A program made the position numbers and the translations under genes. Source: JBEKUY01 sp049514555 (GTDB lineage Bacteria > Acidobacteriota > Terriglobia > Acidiferrales > UBA7541). From it: a stretch of DNA of 64,000 nucleotides. Shown piece after piece: positions 46,364 to 54,402 of the stretch (positions are counted from its first letter, which is position 1; each line of letters starts with the position of its first letter). The stretch is from the NCBI GenBank assembly GCA_049514555.1, contig JBEKUY010000002.1, positions 62,001-126,000 of the forward strand, given 5' to 3'. The notes beneath the pieces are model-generated. The model ran no database searches. It saw nothing but the letters and a program-made list of their open reading frames with translations, and had not been told where the DNA came from.

Positions 46364-47281
46364 ATGGCGAAGCCTGAACAAACCTCAACGCCACCGGCCT
46401 CCGGCTGGGGGCTGATCGCCGGGAACGGCCGCTTCCCGTTCCTGGTGTTGGAAGCCGCGCGCAGCCAAGGAATAGAGATGGCTGTGATCGCGCTGCGCGA
46501 AGAAGCGTCTGCCGAGCTCGAACAAGTCGCGCACCGGCTGCACTGGGTGAGCCTCGGCGAGCTGAGCAAGACGATCGACCTGCTTCACCGGGAGGGCGTG
46601 ACGCGAGCCGTGATGGCCGGGCAGGTGAAGCACAGCAAGATCTTCAGCGCCATCCGGCCAGACTGGCGACTGGCCAAGCTGCTTTTCTCGCTCCCGCAGA
46701 AGAACACGAATGCGCTCATCGGAGCTGTGGCCAAGGTCCTCCAAGAGGAAGGTATCGTGCTGGTGGACTCCACTGTTTTTCTGAAGCCGCTCGTCCCTGC
46801 TCCAGGGGTCTTGACGCGGCGCGCACCGGACGCGCGCGAAGCCGCCGACATCGCGTACGGGCGCATGGTTGCCCATCGCCTGGCCGAGCTCGATATCGGC
46901 CAAACCGTGGTGATCTCCGACCGCGCCTGCGTGGCGGTCGAGGCCATGGAAGGCACCGATGAGACCATGGCACGCGCTGCGCGCATCGCTCGAGACAGGC
47001 CGCTGGTGGTCGTCAAGGTTAGCAAGCCCGGCCAGGACATGCGTTTCGATGTACCCGTTGTGGGTCTCCCAACCGTCGAACAGATGAAGCTTGTTCGAGC
47101 CACGGCGCTCGCTGTGGATGCGCACCATACTTTGCTCTTCGATCGCGTGCGCCTCATTGAGGCCGCTGATGCCGCCGGCATCGCCATCGAGGCATTTGAG
47201 CCTGCGGTGGCCGCGGCCGACGCAGAGCCGGGAGGTGCCTCCGGTGCTTCCAAAGAAGGGAACGAAGGAAACCTGACGTGA
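46364..47281 (+). CDS. lpxI: UDP-2,3-diacylglucosamine diphosphatase, LpxI type
   Basis: 305 residues of the former DUF1009 family. Motifs: GLIAGNGRFPFLVLEAARSQ, AVMAGQVKHSKIFSAIRPDW, EGIVLVDSTVFLKPLVPAPG, GQTVVISDRACVAVEAMEGT and VVKVSKPGQDMRFDVPVVG. LpxI hydrolyses UDP-2,3-diacylglucosamine to lipid X in bacteria that lack LpxH, the fourth lipid A step. It sits 12 bp after lpxA and its end overlaps the next GTG start (GTGA). lpxC, lpxD and lpxB are not in the window. A small-residue tail (AAADAEPGGASGASKEGNEG) is extra. Confidence 0.95.
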   Translation: MAKPEQTSTPPASGWGLIAGNGRFPFLVLEAARSQGIEMAVIALREEASAELEQVAHRLHWVSLGELSKTIDLLHREGVTRAVMAGQVKHSKIFSAIRPDWRLAKLLFSLPQKNTNALIGAVAKVLQEEGIVLVDSTVFLKPLVPAPGVLTRRAPDAREAADIAYGRMVAHRLAELDIGQTVVISDRACVAVEAMEGTDETMARAARIARDRPLVVVKVSKPGQDMRFDVPVVGLPTVEQMKLVRATALAVDAHHTLLFDRVRLIEAADAAGIAIEAFEPAVAAADAEPGGASGASKEGNEGNLT

Positions 47282-48276
47282 CCGCTGCCGCCGTGCAGGG
47301 GAAAAAAATTCGCGTTGCCGTCGTCGGTGTCGGCGATTTCGGCCGCAACCACGCCCGCGTCTATCGCGAGCTCGACGAAGCCGAACTTGTCGGCGTTGTG
47401 GACCTCGACTCCGCGCGCGCGGCGCAGACCAGTAAGGAGTTTTCGACCGAGGTGCTGGCCGGCATCGAATCATTGGCCGGCCGGGTGGACGCCGTGAGCC
47501 TGGCCGTGCCCACCGTGGACCACGCCCGTCTGGGCTGCGCGCTCCTGGAGCAGGGCCTCGACGTGCTTGTCGAAAAACCCATGGCCGCCTCATTGGCCGA
47601 GGCCGATGCTCTCCTGGCGGCGGCTGCGAAGCACGGCCGCATTCTCCAGGTGGGCCAGGTGGAGCGCTTCAACCCGGCGGTCACCGCAGTCGAGCCCCTC
47701 GTCAATCACCCGTTATTCTTCGAAGTCCATCGCCTCGGCGTTTTCACGCCACGCAGCCTGGATGTGGACGTCGTCTACGACCTCATGATCCACGACCTGG
47801 ACATCCTACTCGCTCTGGTCCGCGAGCCGGTGGTGGATCTGAAGGCCGTTGGCATTCCGGTCCTCACTGAAAAGGTGGACATCGCCCATGCGCGCATCGA
47901 GTTTGCCTCCGGCGCGGTGGCCAATGTCACGGCGAGCCGGGTTTCCACCGAGCGCGTGCGCAAGATGCGCTTCTTCCAGCAACGCGAATACCTTTCGCTC
48001 GACTACGCCCGCCGAGACGCCATGCGCATCCGCGTTCGCCAGCCCGGCCCGCGACCCGATTTCGTGTTTGAAAAACTGCCGGCCAAGGCGGAGGAGCCGC
48101 TCCACGCCGAGCTGGCCGCGTTCCTAGAGAGCGTGCGCACGCGCCGCGCCGCACGCGTGGATGGCGCCGCCGGCCGCCGCGCCCTCGAACTGGCTTGCCG
48201 CGTCATGGCAGGCATCCAGGAGCACGGCCGGCGCGTCCAAGTGGATGCCTTCTCAGCGCCACCGATAACGCCATGA
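47278..48276 (+). CDS. Gfo/Idh/MocA family oxidoreductase in the lipid A operon
   Basis: 332 residues from GTG 47278, overlapping the lpxI stop. The N-terminal Rossmann fold has VAVVGVGDFGRNHARVYREL, and the conserved EKPMAASLAEADALL carries the sugar-dehydrogenase Lys (EKP). DLMIHDLDILLALV supplies the usual His/Asp region. The family oxidises or reduces sugar hydroxyls with NAD(P). In some bacteria a Gfo/Idh enzyme (GnnA) beside lpxA makes the 3-keto precursor of 3-amino lipid A; whether this is GnnA is unknown, and no GnnB aminotransferase is in the window. Its stop overlaps the tonB-like ATG. Confidence 0.9.
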   Translation: MTAAAVQGKKIRVAVVGVGDFGRNHARVYRELDEAELVGVVDLDSARAAQTSKEFSTEVLAGIESLAGRVDAVSLAVPTVDHARLGCALLEQGLDVLVEKPMAASLAEADALLAAAAKHGRILQVGQVERFNPAVTAVEPLVNHPLFFEVHRLGVFTPRSLDVDVVYDLMIHDLDILLALVREPVVDLKAVGIPVLTEKVDIAHARIEFASGAVANVTASRVSTERVRKMRFFQQREYLSLDYARRDAMRIRVRQPGPRPDFVFEKLPAKAEEPLHAELAAFLESVRTRRAARVDGAAGRRALELACRVMAGIQEHGRRVQVDAFSAPPITP

Positions 48277-49622
48277 TCCCTCGCACGCTGGTTCCTTGGA
48301 ACGCGCGTCCGGCTGAGTCGCCTTCGACGGAGCTGCACAAGACAGTCACGGCGCTCGACGACCGTACGCTGATTCCCGCCTATTTCGTTCAGGGACCGCT
48401 CGAAACGCGCACGTCGATACCTGCCTCGCTGCCGCTCGAGTCCATAGCCGCACGGGTCGTGGTGCCGCGCGATCTTCCCGTCAGGCCATTGGAGGCGCCC
48501 GCTGGAGCGCGTCCTCCCGCATTCCGGGCCGCCGATACGCGCATCGCCATTCCTGCCGACGCCGCCCCGCCGGTGATTGCTCTCCGGGCACCCGCTCGTC
48601 CCGAGATGCTTCCCGAAGTCGTGGACCCGGACGTCTTCAACACCGGCAACGTGCAGCTCCTCGCTTCGCCCGAGGAGCCTCGCATCCCCCGCACCTTTCG
48701 GGAAGGCAGCGCGTCGCGCGTATCCTCGGTCGTCTTCCACGTCCTGCTGATTGCATTCATCCTGTTCGAGCCCCGGCTGTTTCCGGAGCGCTCGCACGCC
48801 CAGAGCCAACTCGAGATCAGCCGCCAGAACCTTGGGATGGTGTTCCTCCCCCCGGCGCTGAGCGAGCCGCCGAAGATCGCCCGCCCTGCCCAGCCGCCCA
48901 GCGAACTGATGCGTGTGGACCCGCGCGTTCTCCGCAGGATCGCTCCGCCGGAAATGGAGCCGAAGCCGCTCCCCGGCGAGCCCGAACCCGAGCGCGTGGT
49001 GAAAAACCTTCCCGAAGCACCCAAACCGCAAGCCGCGCTCCCAGATCAGCTCCAGCAACAACTGAATGCCACGCGGCCAACGCCCAGGCTCGAGTCTCCC
49101 GACGACCAACCGAAACCGCCGGGCCTGATCCTCCCAAAGATCTCACCTGGCCGGGGACTCGAGGAATCCGCTCGCGAAGGAGCTCGGGATTCGAATCCCG
49201 GCTCAATCGTCTCGGGCGGGCGAGTCCCTGGAACCGGTTTTCCGGGCGGAGGGGGAGGGGCCACTGCCTACAGCGGCATCCAGATGTTGACGCCCACCGA
49301 GGGAGTGGATTTCTCGAACTACCTCGCGCGCGTGTATGCAAGTGTGAAACAGAACTGGTTTGCGGTAATGCCGGAATCGGTCCGGCTCGGGGAGAAAGGC
49401 GTCGTCGTGCTCCAGTTTAGGATCATGCGAGATGGAACGGTCCCGGGGGCCGAGCCGTCACTTATGCACACATCAGGAAAGGAGCCTCTCGATCGCGCTG
49501 CGATTTCTTCCATTCGTTCTTCCAGCCCTTTCCCGCCCTTGCCTTCGGCTTTCAGCGGTCCTTACATTGAGCTGCGGTTCGGCTATTGGTACAATCTGCC
49601 GGTGAATTACGGGCAGCAGTGA
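48273..49622 (+). CDS. TonB-family energy transducer with internal membrane helix
   Basis: 449 residues from ATG 48273 (overlapping TGA of the previous gene). The C-terminal TonB domain is clear (GVDFSNYLARVYASVKQNWF, KGVVVLQFRIMRDGTVPGAE, PLDRAAISSI). A proline-rich spacer (EMEPKPLPGEPEPERVVKNL) precedes it. The single membrane helix (SSVVFHVLLIAFILF) lies near residues 150-165, not at the N-terminus, leaving ~148 residues in the cytosol rich in Pro and Ala. TonB proteins transmit proton-motive force to outer membrane receptors. No exbB/exbD genes are present. A 32-residue reading frame overlaps its stop. Confidence 0.88.
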   Translation: MIPRTLVPWNARPAESPSTELHKTVTALDDRTLIPAYFVQGPLETRTSIPASLPLESIAARVVVPRDLPVRPLEAPAGARPPAFRAADTRIAIPADAAPPVIALRAPARPEMLPEVVDPDVFNTGNVQLLASPEEPRIPRTFREGSASRVSSVVFHVLLIAFILFEPRLFPERSHAQSQLEISRQNLGMVFLPPALSEPPKIARPAQPPSELMRVDPRVLRRIAPPEMEPKPLPGEPEPERVVKNLPEAPKPQAALPDQLQQQLNATRPTPRLESPDDQPKPPGLILPKISPGRGLEESAREGARDSNPGSIVSGGRVPGTGFPGGGGGATAYSGIQMLTPTEGVDFSNYLARVYASVKQNWFAVMPESVRLGEKGVVVLQFRIMRDGTVPGAEPSLMHTSGKEPLDRAAISSIRSSSPFPPLPSAFSGPYIELRFGYWYNLPVNYGQQ

Positions 49623-49717
49623 AGATCAATCGCCAGCAAGTTCTCGGCAGCCTCTTGCTCGGTCTCCTCGTACTGATCCTATTATCGTTCCGAGCATGGC
49701 GCTTCCTGCTTCACTGA
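49619..49717 (+). CDS. 32-residue membrane peptide, coupled to the tonB-like gene
   Basis: GTG 49619 overlaps the stop of the tonB-like gene (GTGA). The translation is MKINRQQVLGSLLLGLLVLI followed by LLSFRAWRFLLH: a basic start, one complete membrane helix and a short basic end. The composition and the coupled start make it likely to be translated. The function is unknown; a stabilising subunit or small envelope peptide is possible. It is in a gap of 119 bp before miaA and is too short for most gene callers. Confidence 0.55.
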   Translation: MKINRQQVLGSLLLGLLVLILLSFRAWRFLLH

Positions 49718-49741
49718 TGTTGCTCAAATGAGTGGCCTGCC

Positions 49742-50716
49742 TTGCAGAACCCCGTTGCTTCCCTGCCGCTGATTGCTGTCGTCGGCCCGACCGCTGCCGG
49801 CAAGTCGGCGCTGGGTGTATTCCTTGCAGAACAACTCGGCGGCGAAGTTGTGGCTTGCGACTCGACGCAACTCTATCGCGGATTCGATATCGGCACGGCC
49901 AAACCAACGCTCGGCGAGCGCCGCGGCATCCCGCACCACCTGCTCGATGTCCTGCAGCCGGAGGAGGAATCGACCGCCGGCGGGTATCGCCGGATGGCGC
50001 TGGAGGTGCTCGAGGACTTGCACCGCCGCGGCCGGCTGCCGGTCTTCACTGTCGGCACGGGACTGTATTTGCGCGCACTTCTCGAAGGATTGGCGGATGC
50101 TCCCGGGCGGTCGGATGAGTTGCGTAAGCGCCTCAGGGTGAGCGCTTCGAGGCATGCCTCTGGACATCTGCACAGACTGCTCGTGCGGCTCGACCCGGAA
50201 GCGGCAGCACATATCGCAGCGGGCGATGAGCAGAAGCTCATCCGCGCCATTGAAGTTTGCCTTCTCTCACGGCGCCCTCTTTCGGATGTGCACCGCGCGG
50301 GGCGGACGCCGCTGGTGGGTTGGAACGCGCTGAAGATTGGCCTTCTGCCGCCGCGTGAAGCTCTCTACGCCCGCATTCGCGCGCGGGTGGACGCGATGCT
50401 CGAGCGCGGTTGGCTCGCGGAAGTGCAGCGGCTGCTCGCCGCCGGGCTGCCGGGGGACGCGAAGCCGTTCGACTTTATTGGCTACCGCGAGCTGCGCGCA
50501 CATCTGCGAGGAGAACTCTCGCTGGAGGAAGCCGCGGCGACGATCGCTCAGGCGACGCGGCGGTACGCCAAGCGTCAGATGACATGGTTTCGCCGCGAAA
50601 GCGGTGTGCACTGGCTGGAAACATTCGGCGACGAACCCGCGGCGCAGCAGGCGGCACTTGCCTGGGTCCGCAAGCAGAGTACCGGCGCCGCCCCGGCGTG
50701 CCCGAAGGGCGTATAA
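49742..50716 (+). CDS. miaA: tRNA dimethylallyltransferase
   Basis: 324 residues from TTG 49742; the frame is closed by the stop of the small peptide, so no earlier start is better. P-loop IAVVGPTAAGKSALGVFLAE, then DSTQLYRGFDIGTAKPTLGE with the general-base Asp and TAKP loop, GGYRRMALEVLEDL, and the C-terminal FDFIGYRELRAHLRGE and RRYAKRQMTWFRRE. MiaA isopentenylates A37 of tRNAs reading U-starting codons. The miaA-hflX order is found in many bacteria (often with hfq between). Confidence 0.96.
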   Translation: MQNPVASLPLIAVVGPTAAGKSALGVFLAEQLGGEVVACDSTQLYRGFDIGTAKPTLGERRGIPHHLLDVLQPEEESTAGGYRRMALEVLEDLHRRGRLPVFTVGTGLYLRALLEGLADAPGRSDELRKRLRVSASRHASGHLHRLLVRLDPEAAAHIAAGDEQKLIRAIEVCLLSRRPLSDVHRAGRTPLVGWNALKIGLLPPREALYARIRARVDAMLERGWLAEVQRLLAAGLPGDAKPFDFIGYRELRAHLRGELSLEEAAATIAQATRRYAKRQMTWFRRESGVHWLETFGDEPAAQQAALAWVRKQSTGAAPACPKGV

Positions 50717-50781
50717 TCAAGTGAGGTGGTGCGCATGGGTTCCACGCTCCACGTTTGTCCGTCCCTCCGGCCTCCACGCGA

Positions 50782-52164
50782 ATGAAAGCACAGCACAGTA
50801 TTGGCGTTCAGGAACGCGCGCTTCTCGTCGGGGTCGGCTGGAAGCGTGCTCCCCGGCTGCCGGGCGTCCCCGCGGGCGAACCCGAACGCGAATCGCTGGC
50901 CGAATTGGTCGAGTTGGCGCGCAGCGCCGACGCCGAAATTGCCGGAACCATGTTTCAGCTTCGCGATGCGCCTGACCCCGCGACGCTCGTGGGCCGCGGC
51001 AAGCTCGAAGAAGTCAGCAGTGAAGCCCGCGCGCGCCGGGCCGCGCTCGTCATTTTCGACCGTAACCTCTCCCCCATGCAGCAGCGCAATATCGAGCGCG
51101 CCACCGAATGCCGCGTCATCGATCGCACCCAGCTGATCCTGGACATTTTCGCGCGGCACGCCCGCAGCCGCGAAGGCCAGCTGCAGGTCGAGCTCGCCCA
51201 GCTCACCTATCTATTGCCGCGCCTGGCGGGCCATGGCACGGAGATGTCGCGTCTCGGCGGCAAGAGCGGTGCGGGCGGCGCAGGCGGTGCGGGTGGGGGT
51301 GCTGGGCGCATCGGTGTCCGTGGCCCCGGCGAAAAGAAACTGGAAACCGACCGCCGCCGCATCCGCGACCGTGTTCGCCGCATCGAGAGCGACATCGAAG
51401 ATATTCGCCGTCAGCGCAGCCAGCGCCGCGAAACCCGCCAGGCAGTTCCAATCGGCACGGTGGCCTTGGTCGGTTACACGAATGCCGGAAAATCCACGCT
51501 CTTCAACGCCCTGAGTCACGCCGGCGTGGCAGTTTCCTCGCGCATGTTTGCCACACTTGATCCCACCATCCGCGCCATTCGGCTGCCTTCCAATCGCCGC
51601 GTGCTCCTCTCCGACACAGTCGGTTTCATCCGCGATTTGCCCAAAGGGCTCTTAACCGCATTTCGCGCCACGCTCGAGGAAGTGCAGGAAGCCGCGCTGC
51701 TCCTTCACATCAGCGACATTTCGAGTCCCCAGCACGATGAGCTCGATGCCGAGGTCGAGAAGATTCTCGCGGGGCTCGGCGCCGAGGATCGGCCGCGACT
51801 CCGGGTCTTCAACAAGGTTGATCTGATCAGTGAGGAACAGCTTGCTCCCCTCCTCCGCGCGAACGGGCCGGGCGGGGAGGCACCGGTGTTTGTCTCGGCG
51901 CTTGCTGGGCGCGGTCTTGATGAGCTCCTTGGCCGCATCGATGCAGCCCTTCCTCTTGATCCCATCGTCAGACTCGAGCTGCGCCTGCCTCTCTCCGATG
52001 GTCGGACACTCGCTCTCGTGCACGCGCTCGGCCGCGTTCTGCACTCGGAAGTGGAAGATTCACACATGAGGCTTGAGGCGGAGATGCCTGCTTCTGTCGC
52101 CAGCCGCCTGCGGCTCGACGGGAAGCTGCCCCCACAGGGAACTTCCACGCCGCCGCGCGCGTAG
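50782..52164 (+). CDS. hflX: GTPase HflX
   Basis: 460 residues from ATG 50782; the frame is open nine codons earlier. The N-terminal HflX domain has AEIAGTMFQLRDAPDPATLV and the glycine-rich linker GKSGAGGAGGAGGGAGRIGV. The helical linker TDRRRIRDRVRRIESDIEDI follows. The GTPase domain has G1 GYTNAGKSTLFN, G3 DTVGFIRDLPKG and G4 NKVD. HflX splits stalled 70S ribosomes under stress. A TATAAT at 50712-50717, at the miaA stop, could give it an extra promoter; no SD is seen before 50782. Confidence 0.96.
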   Translation: MKAQHSIGVQERALLVGVGWKRAPRLPGVPAGEPERESLAELVELARSADAEIAGTMFQLRDAPDPATLVGRGKLEEVSSEARARRAALVIFDRNLSPMQQRNIERATECRVIDRTQLILDIFARHARSREGQLQVELAQLTYLLPRLAGHGTEMSRLGGKSGAGGAGGAGGGAGRIGVRGPGEKKLETDRRRIRDRVRRIESDIEDIRRQRSQRRETRQAVPIGTVALVGYTNAGKSTLFNALSHAGVAVSSRMFATLDPTIRAIRLPSNRRVLLSDTVGFIRDLPKGLLTAFRATLEEVQEAALLLHISDISSPQHDELDAEVEKILAGLGAEDRPRLRVFNKVDLISEEQLAPLLRANGPGGEAPVFVSALAGRGLDELLGRIDAALPLDPIVRLELRLPLSDGRTLALVHALGRVLHSEVEDSHMRLEAEMPASVASRLRLDGKLPPQGTSTPPRA

Positions 52165-52186
52165 ATACAATCAGAGGGATCGTGCG

Positions 52187-52387
52187 ATGACCAAATTCCT
52201 CCTTTGGTGCATTCTGTTGGTCCTCTGCTGGCCACTGGCCATTCTTGCACTGGTTCTCTATCCGTTCATTTGGCTGTTGCTGCTGCCTTTTCGCATCATG
52301 GGCATCGCCGTCGGAGGTGTACTCGCGTTATTGAGTGCTCTTCTCTTTCTTCCTGCGCGCGTCCTGCGAGGTCCGAGCCATTGCTAA
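52187..52387 (+). CDS. Small hydrophobic membrane protein, 66 residues
   Basis: Start ATG 52187, 22 bp after hflX. Two hydrophobic stretches (FLLWCILLVLCWPLAILALV and MGIAVGGVLALLSALLF) with a short turn LLPFRI between them fit a two-helix inner-membrane hairpin. The basic C-terminus (PARVLRGPSHC) is cytosolic. I do not know its function. It closes the hflX operon; the next 585 bp hold no gene. Confidence 0.7.
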   Translation: MTKFLLWCILLVLCWPLAILALVLYPFIWLLLLPFRIMGIAVGGVLALLSALLFLPARVLRGPSHC

Positions 52388-52973
52388 TGTCGTCGCGGAG
52401 TTTTCGGCGACGCTTTCTCGAGAGCCCAAGGAGATTCTTGATGCGGCGACTCTGGAAACCCGCAGCCGAGTTTTTGCAGGCATGCGGCAAGCCACAGCAG
52501 AGTACCTTCCGAGTTAACCACATCAAACCTGCGTCTGTAGCCGCTTTGAGAGGTTTTCCCCCGCGTTGCATTCCTTACCCCTTGCTCGGCAGCATTCTGT
52601 GGAAATCCGTGTGGAAATTAGTCCGCGCACCCCGACTGACGCTCTGGGGCGGAAGGCCAGGCTTGCCAGGGCCGTCGCACGTTCTCCTGTATCCATTGTA
52701 TCTACAGTATGTTACGGTGACTTCCGGCCATTCTCGTGGGCTCCGGGTGGGGTTACCAGAATATATTTCTGTACGGTAAATTTGCACAACCTTGCAGCAA
52801 AGTGTATCGAATCGGTATCGGGTCTGTACCCCCCGCCTGCCGCCCAACTGTTGCCGCTGAAGTACTGGGCTCCGCTGAGCGCAGGCATTGACGCCGCTGG
52901 GGGCGGGGGATATAGTGAGGCTCCTCGCGGGCGAAGACCGTGATGGGGCGGTTACTCGTCCGTCTGAGCAGCC
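52388..52973. other. Intergenic region upstream of pgsA
   Basis: 586 bp. It contains the promoter at 52888-52916 close to pgsA, but no tRNA or terminator hairpin was recognised. A 60-residue open frame (52335-52517) overlaps the end of the small membrane gene and is not supported. Confidence 0.5.
52888..52916 (+). promoter_or_regulatory. Sigma-70 promoter of pgsA
   Basis: TTGACG (52888-52893), exactly 17 bp, TATAGT (52911-52916). Transcription would start near 52923, about 50 bp before the pgsA ATG. Confidence 0.8.
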
Positions 52974-53600
52974 ATGAATCTCCCCAACACGCTTACCATA
53001 CTGCGTATCTTCTTTGTTCCGTTGCTGATCGCCGTGCTTCTGACACGCAGCCCCAACATGGAACTGTGGGGAGTCGGTATCCACTTCGAGATTTGGGGTG
53101 TGCTCATCCTTCTCGCTGCGGCGTTCACCGATTGGGCGGATGGCTACTTCGCGCGGCGCCGCTTGCAAGTAACCACCCTCGGCATCCTGCTCGATCCCAT
53201 TGCCGACAAGTTGCTCATTTGCGCAGCGTTCGTCTCCCTGGTGGATATGCACTTGGTTCCCGCTTGGATGGTGGTAATCATCGTCGGCCGCGAATTCACG
53301 GTTCTTGGCCTGCGCAATATCGCCTCCGCTGAAGGCTTCACCATCCAGGCTTCGGCGCTGGGCAAGACCAAAATGGTCCTGCAGGTTTTGGCCGTGGCTG
53401 TGGTTATTCTCGGGGGGCGGCACCCGTTCTTCAAGCCACTCGCACTCCTCTTACTCTGGCTCGTGGTGATCAGCGCCGTGGCGTCTGCTGTGCAGTACTT
53501 TCTCCGTTTCTGGAGCCAGGTGGACGAAAGCATCAAGCAGCGGCGCCGCCTGCGATTGCTCGAGCGTCGCAAGAAGTCGCAGGATGTCGCCGCTCTGTGA
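52974..53600 (+). CDS. pgsA: CDP-diacylglycerol-glycerol-3-phosphate 3-phosphatidyltransferase
   Basis: 208 residues, the usual length. The CDP-alcohol phosphotransferase signature D-G-x2-A-R-x8-G-x3-D-x3-D is intact (DGYFARR...GILLDPIADK). Several membrane helices follow (ICAAFVSLVDMHLVPAWMVVII, ALLLLWLVVISAVASAVQYF). PgsA makes phosphatidylglycerol phosphate in the inner membrane. Its basic tail (KQRRRLRLLERRKKSQD) overlaps the next gene's start by 17 bp. The promoter upstream drives both. Confidence 0.94.
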   Translation: MNLPNTLTILRIFFVPLLIAVLLTRSPNMELWGVGIHFEIWGVLILLAAAFTDWADGYFARRRLQVTTLGILLDPIADKLLICAAFVSLVDMHLVPAWMVVIIVGREFTVLGLRNIASAEGFTIQASALGKTKMVLQVLAVAVVILGGRHPFFKPLALLLLWLVVISAVASAVQYFLRFWSQVDESIKQRRRLRLLERRKKSQDVAAL

Positions 53601-54144
53601 AGAGGACCACCGGGCTTTGCTCCGGCTGGCACGCCGGGCAATCGTTGAAGGCGTTGTACACCATCGCCTCCTGGAAGAAGCCTCTGCGAGTCCAAGCCTG
53701 GCGCAGCATGCCGGCGCCTTCGTTACTCTGCATCAACTTGGACGGCTGCGCGGATGCATTGGCCATATCGAAGCCACCGAGCCCCTCGCCGATACGGTGA
53801 TGCGCTGCGCCGTAAGCGCTGCCCTGCACGATCCCCGCTTTGATCCTGTATGTTCGGAAGAAATCCCCGATCTTGAAATCGAGATATCCATCCTCACACC
53901 GCCGGAGAATACTCGTCCCGAGGACATCGAAATCGGGCGTCACGGCCTGCTGATCTCACGCGGTTGGCAACGTGGGCTGCTCTTGCCTCAGGTGGCCACC
54001 GAGCATGGACTCTCACGGGAGCGATTTCTCGAAGAAACCTGCCGCAAGGCAGCTCTCCCTCTGGATGCTTGGAAGGATCCAGCGACCGAGATTCGCGCCT
54101 TCACCTGCGAAGTGTTCTCGGAGCGAGAATTGGGCAAGTCCTAA
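53584..54144 (+). CDS. amrA: AmmeMemoRadiSam system protein A (AMMECR1 family)
   Basis: 186 residues; the ATG lies inside the end of pgsA. The AMMECR1 core is present: GAFVTLHQLGRLRGCIGHIE with the invariant LRGCIG, AALHDPRFDPV, DLEIEISILTPPE, and HGLLISRGWQRGLLLPQVA. Family proteins act in a set with a radical SAM protein (AmrS/AmmeMemo B-type) on unknown substrates; those partners are not in the window, so AmrA is alone here. The translational overlap with pgsA is the only context. Confidence 0.9.
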   Translation: MSPLCEEDHRALLRLARRAIVEGVVHHRLLEEASASPSLAQHAGAFVTLHQLGRLRGCIGHIEATEPLADTVMRCAVSAALHDPRFDPVCSEEIPDLEIEISILTPPENTRPEDIEIGRHGLLISRGWQRGLLLPQVATEHGLSRERFLEETCRKAALPLDAWKDPATEIRAFTCEVFSERELGKS

Positions 54145-54331
54145 ATCGATCCCGCCGCTTATGTCCGTTCCCGTCAGACCGAGCTATCCAGCCTCTGTAG
54201 CAACGCGCTGATGCTTTGGCGCACAGAGATGGATTGCCGAGAGAAGTCGGGACCGCGCCAGCCATGCCCCTGCACTACTTGCCGGGGGCCGAAACGCAGC
54301 AGTGGCGTCGACAATCACGGACCAGGCGCTG

Positions 54332-54367
54332 ACAAAAAAGCCCGAGCCAGTTCGGAAGGCTCGGGCT
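54332..54367 (-). terminator. Intrinsic terminator of the hypothetical secreted protein gene
   Basis: A 10-bp perfect stem AGCCCGAGCC/GGCTCGGGCT (54339-54367, 9-nt loop), read on the minus strand, is followed by TTTTTTGTC. It lies 36 bp past the stop at 54403. Confidence 0.85.
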
Positions 54368-54402
54368 CTCTTGAAGAAGTGCCTAGAAACTGCCCCGGGA
54401 CT

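Noticed and set aside
52335..52517. 60-codon frame overlapping the small membrane gene, with a helical-looking second half
   Set aside because: No acceptable start or SD. It would have to begin inside the hydrophobic gene; the membrane protein itself ends normally.
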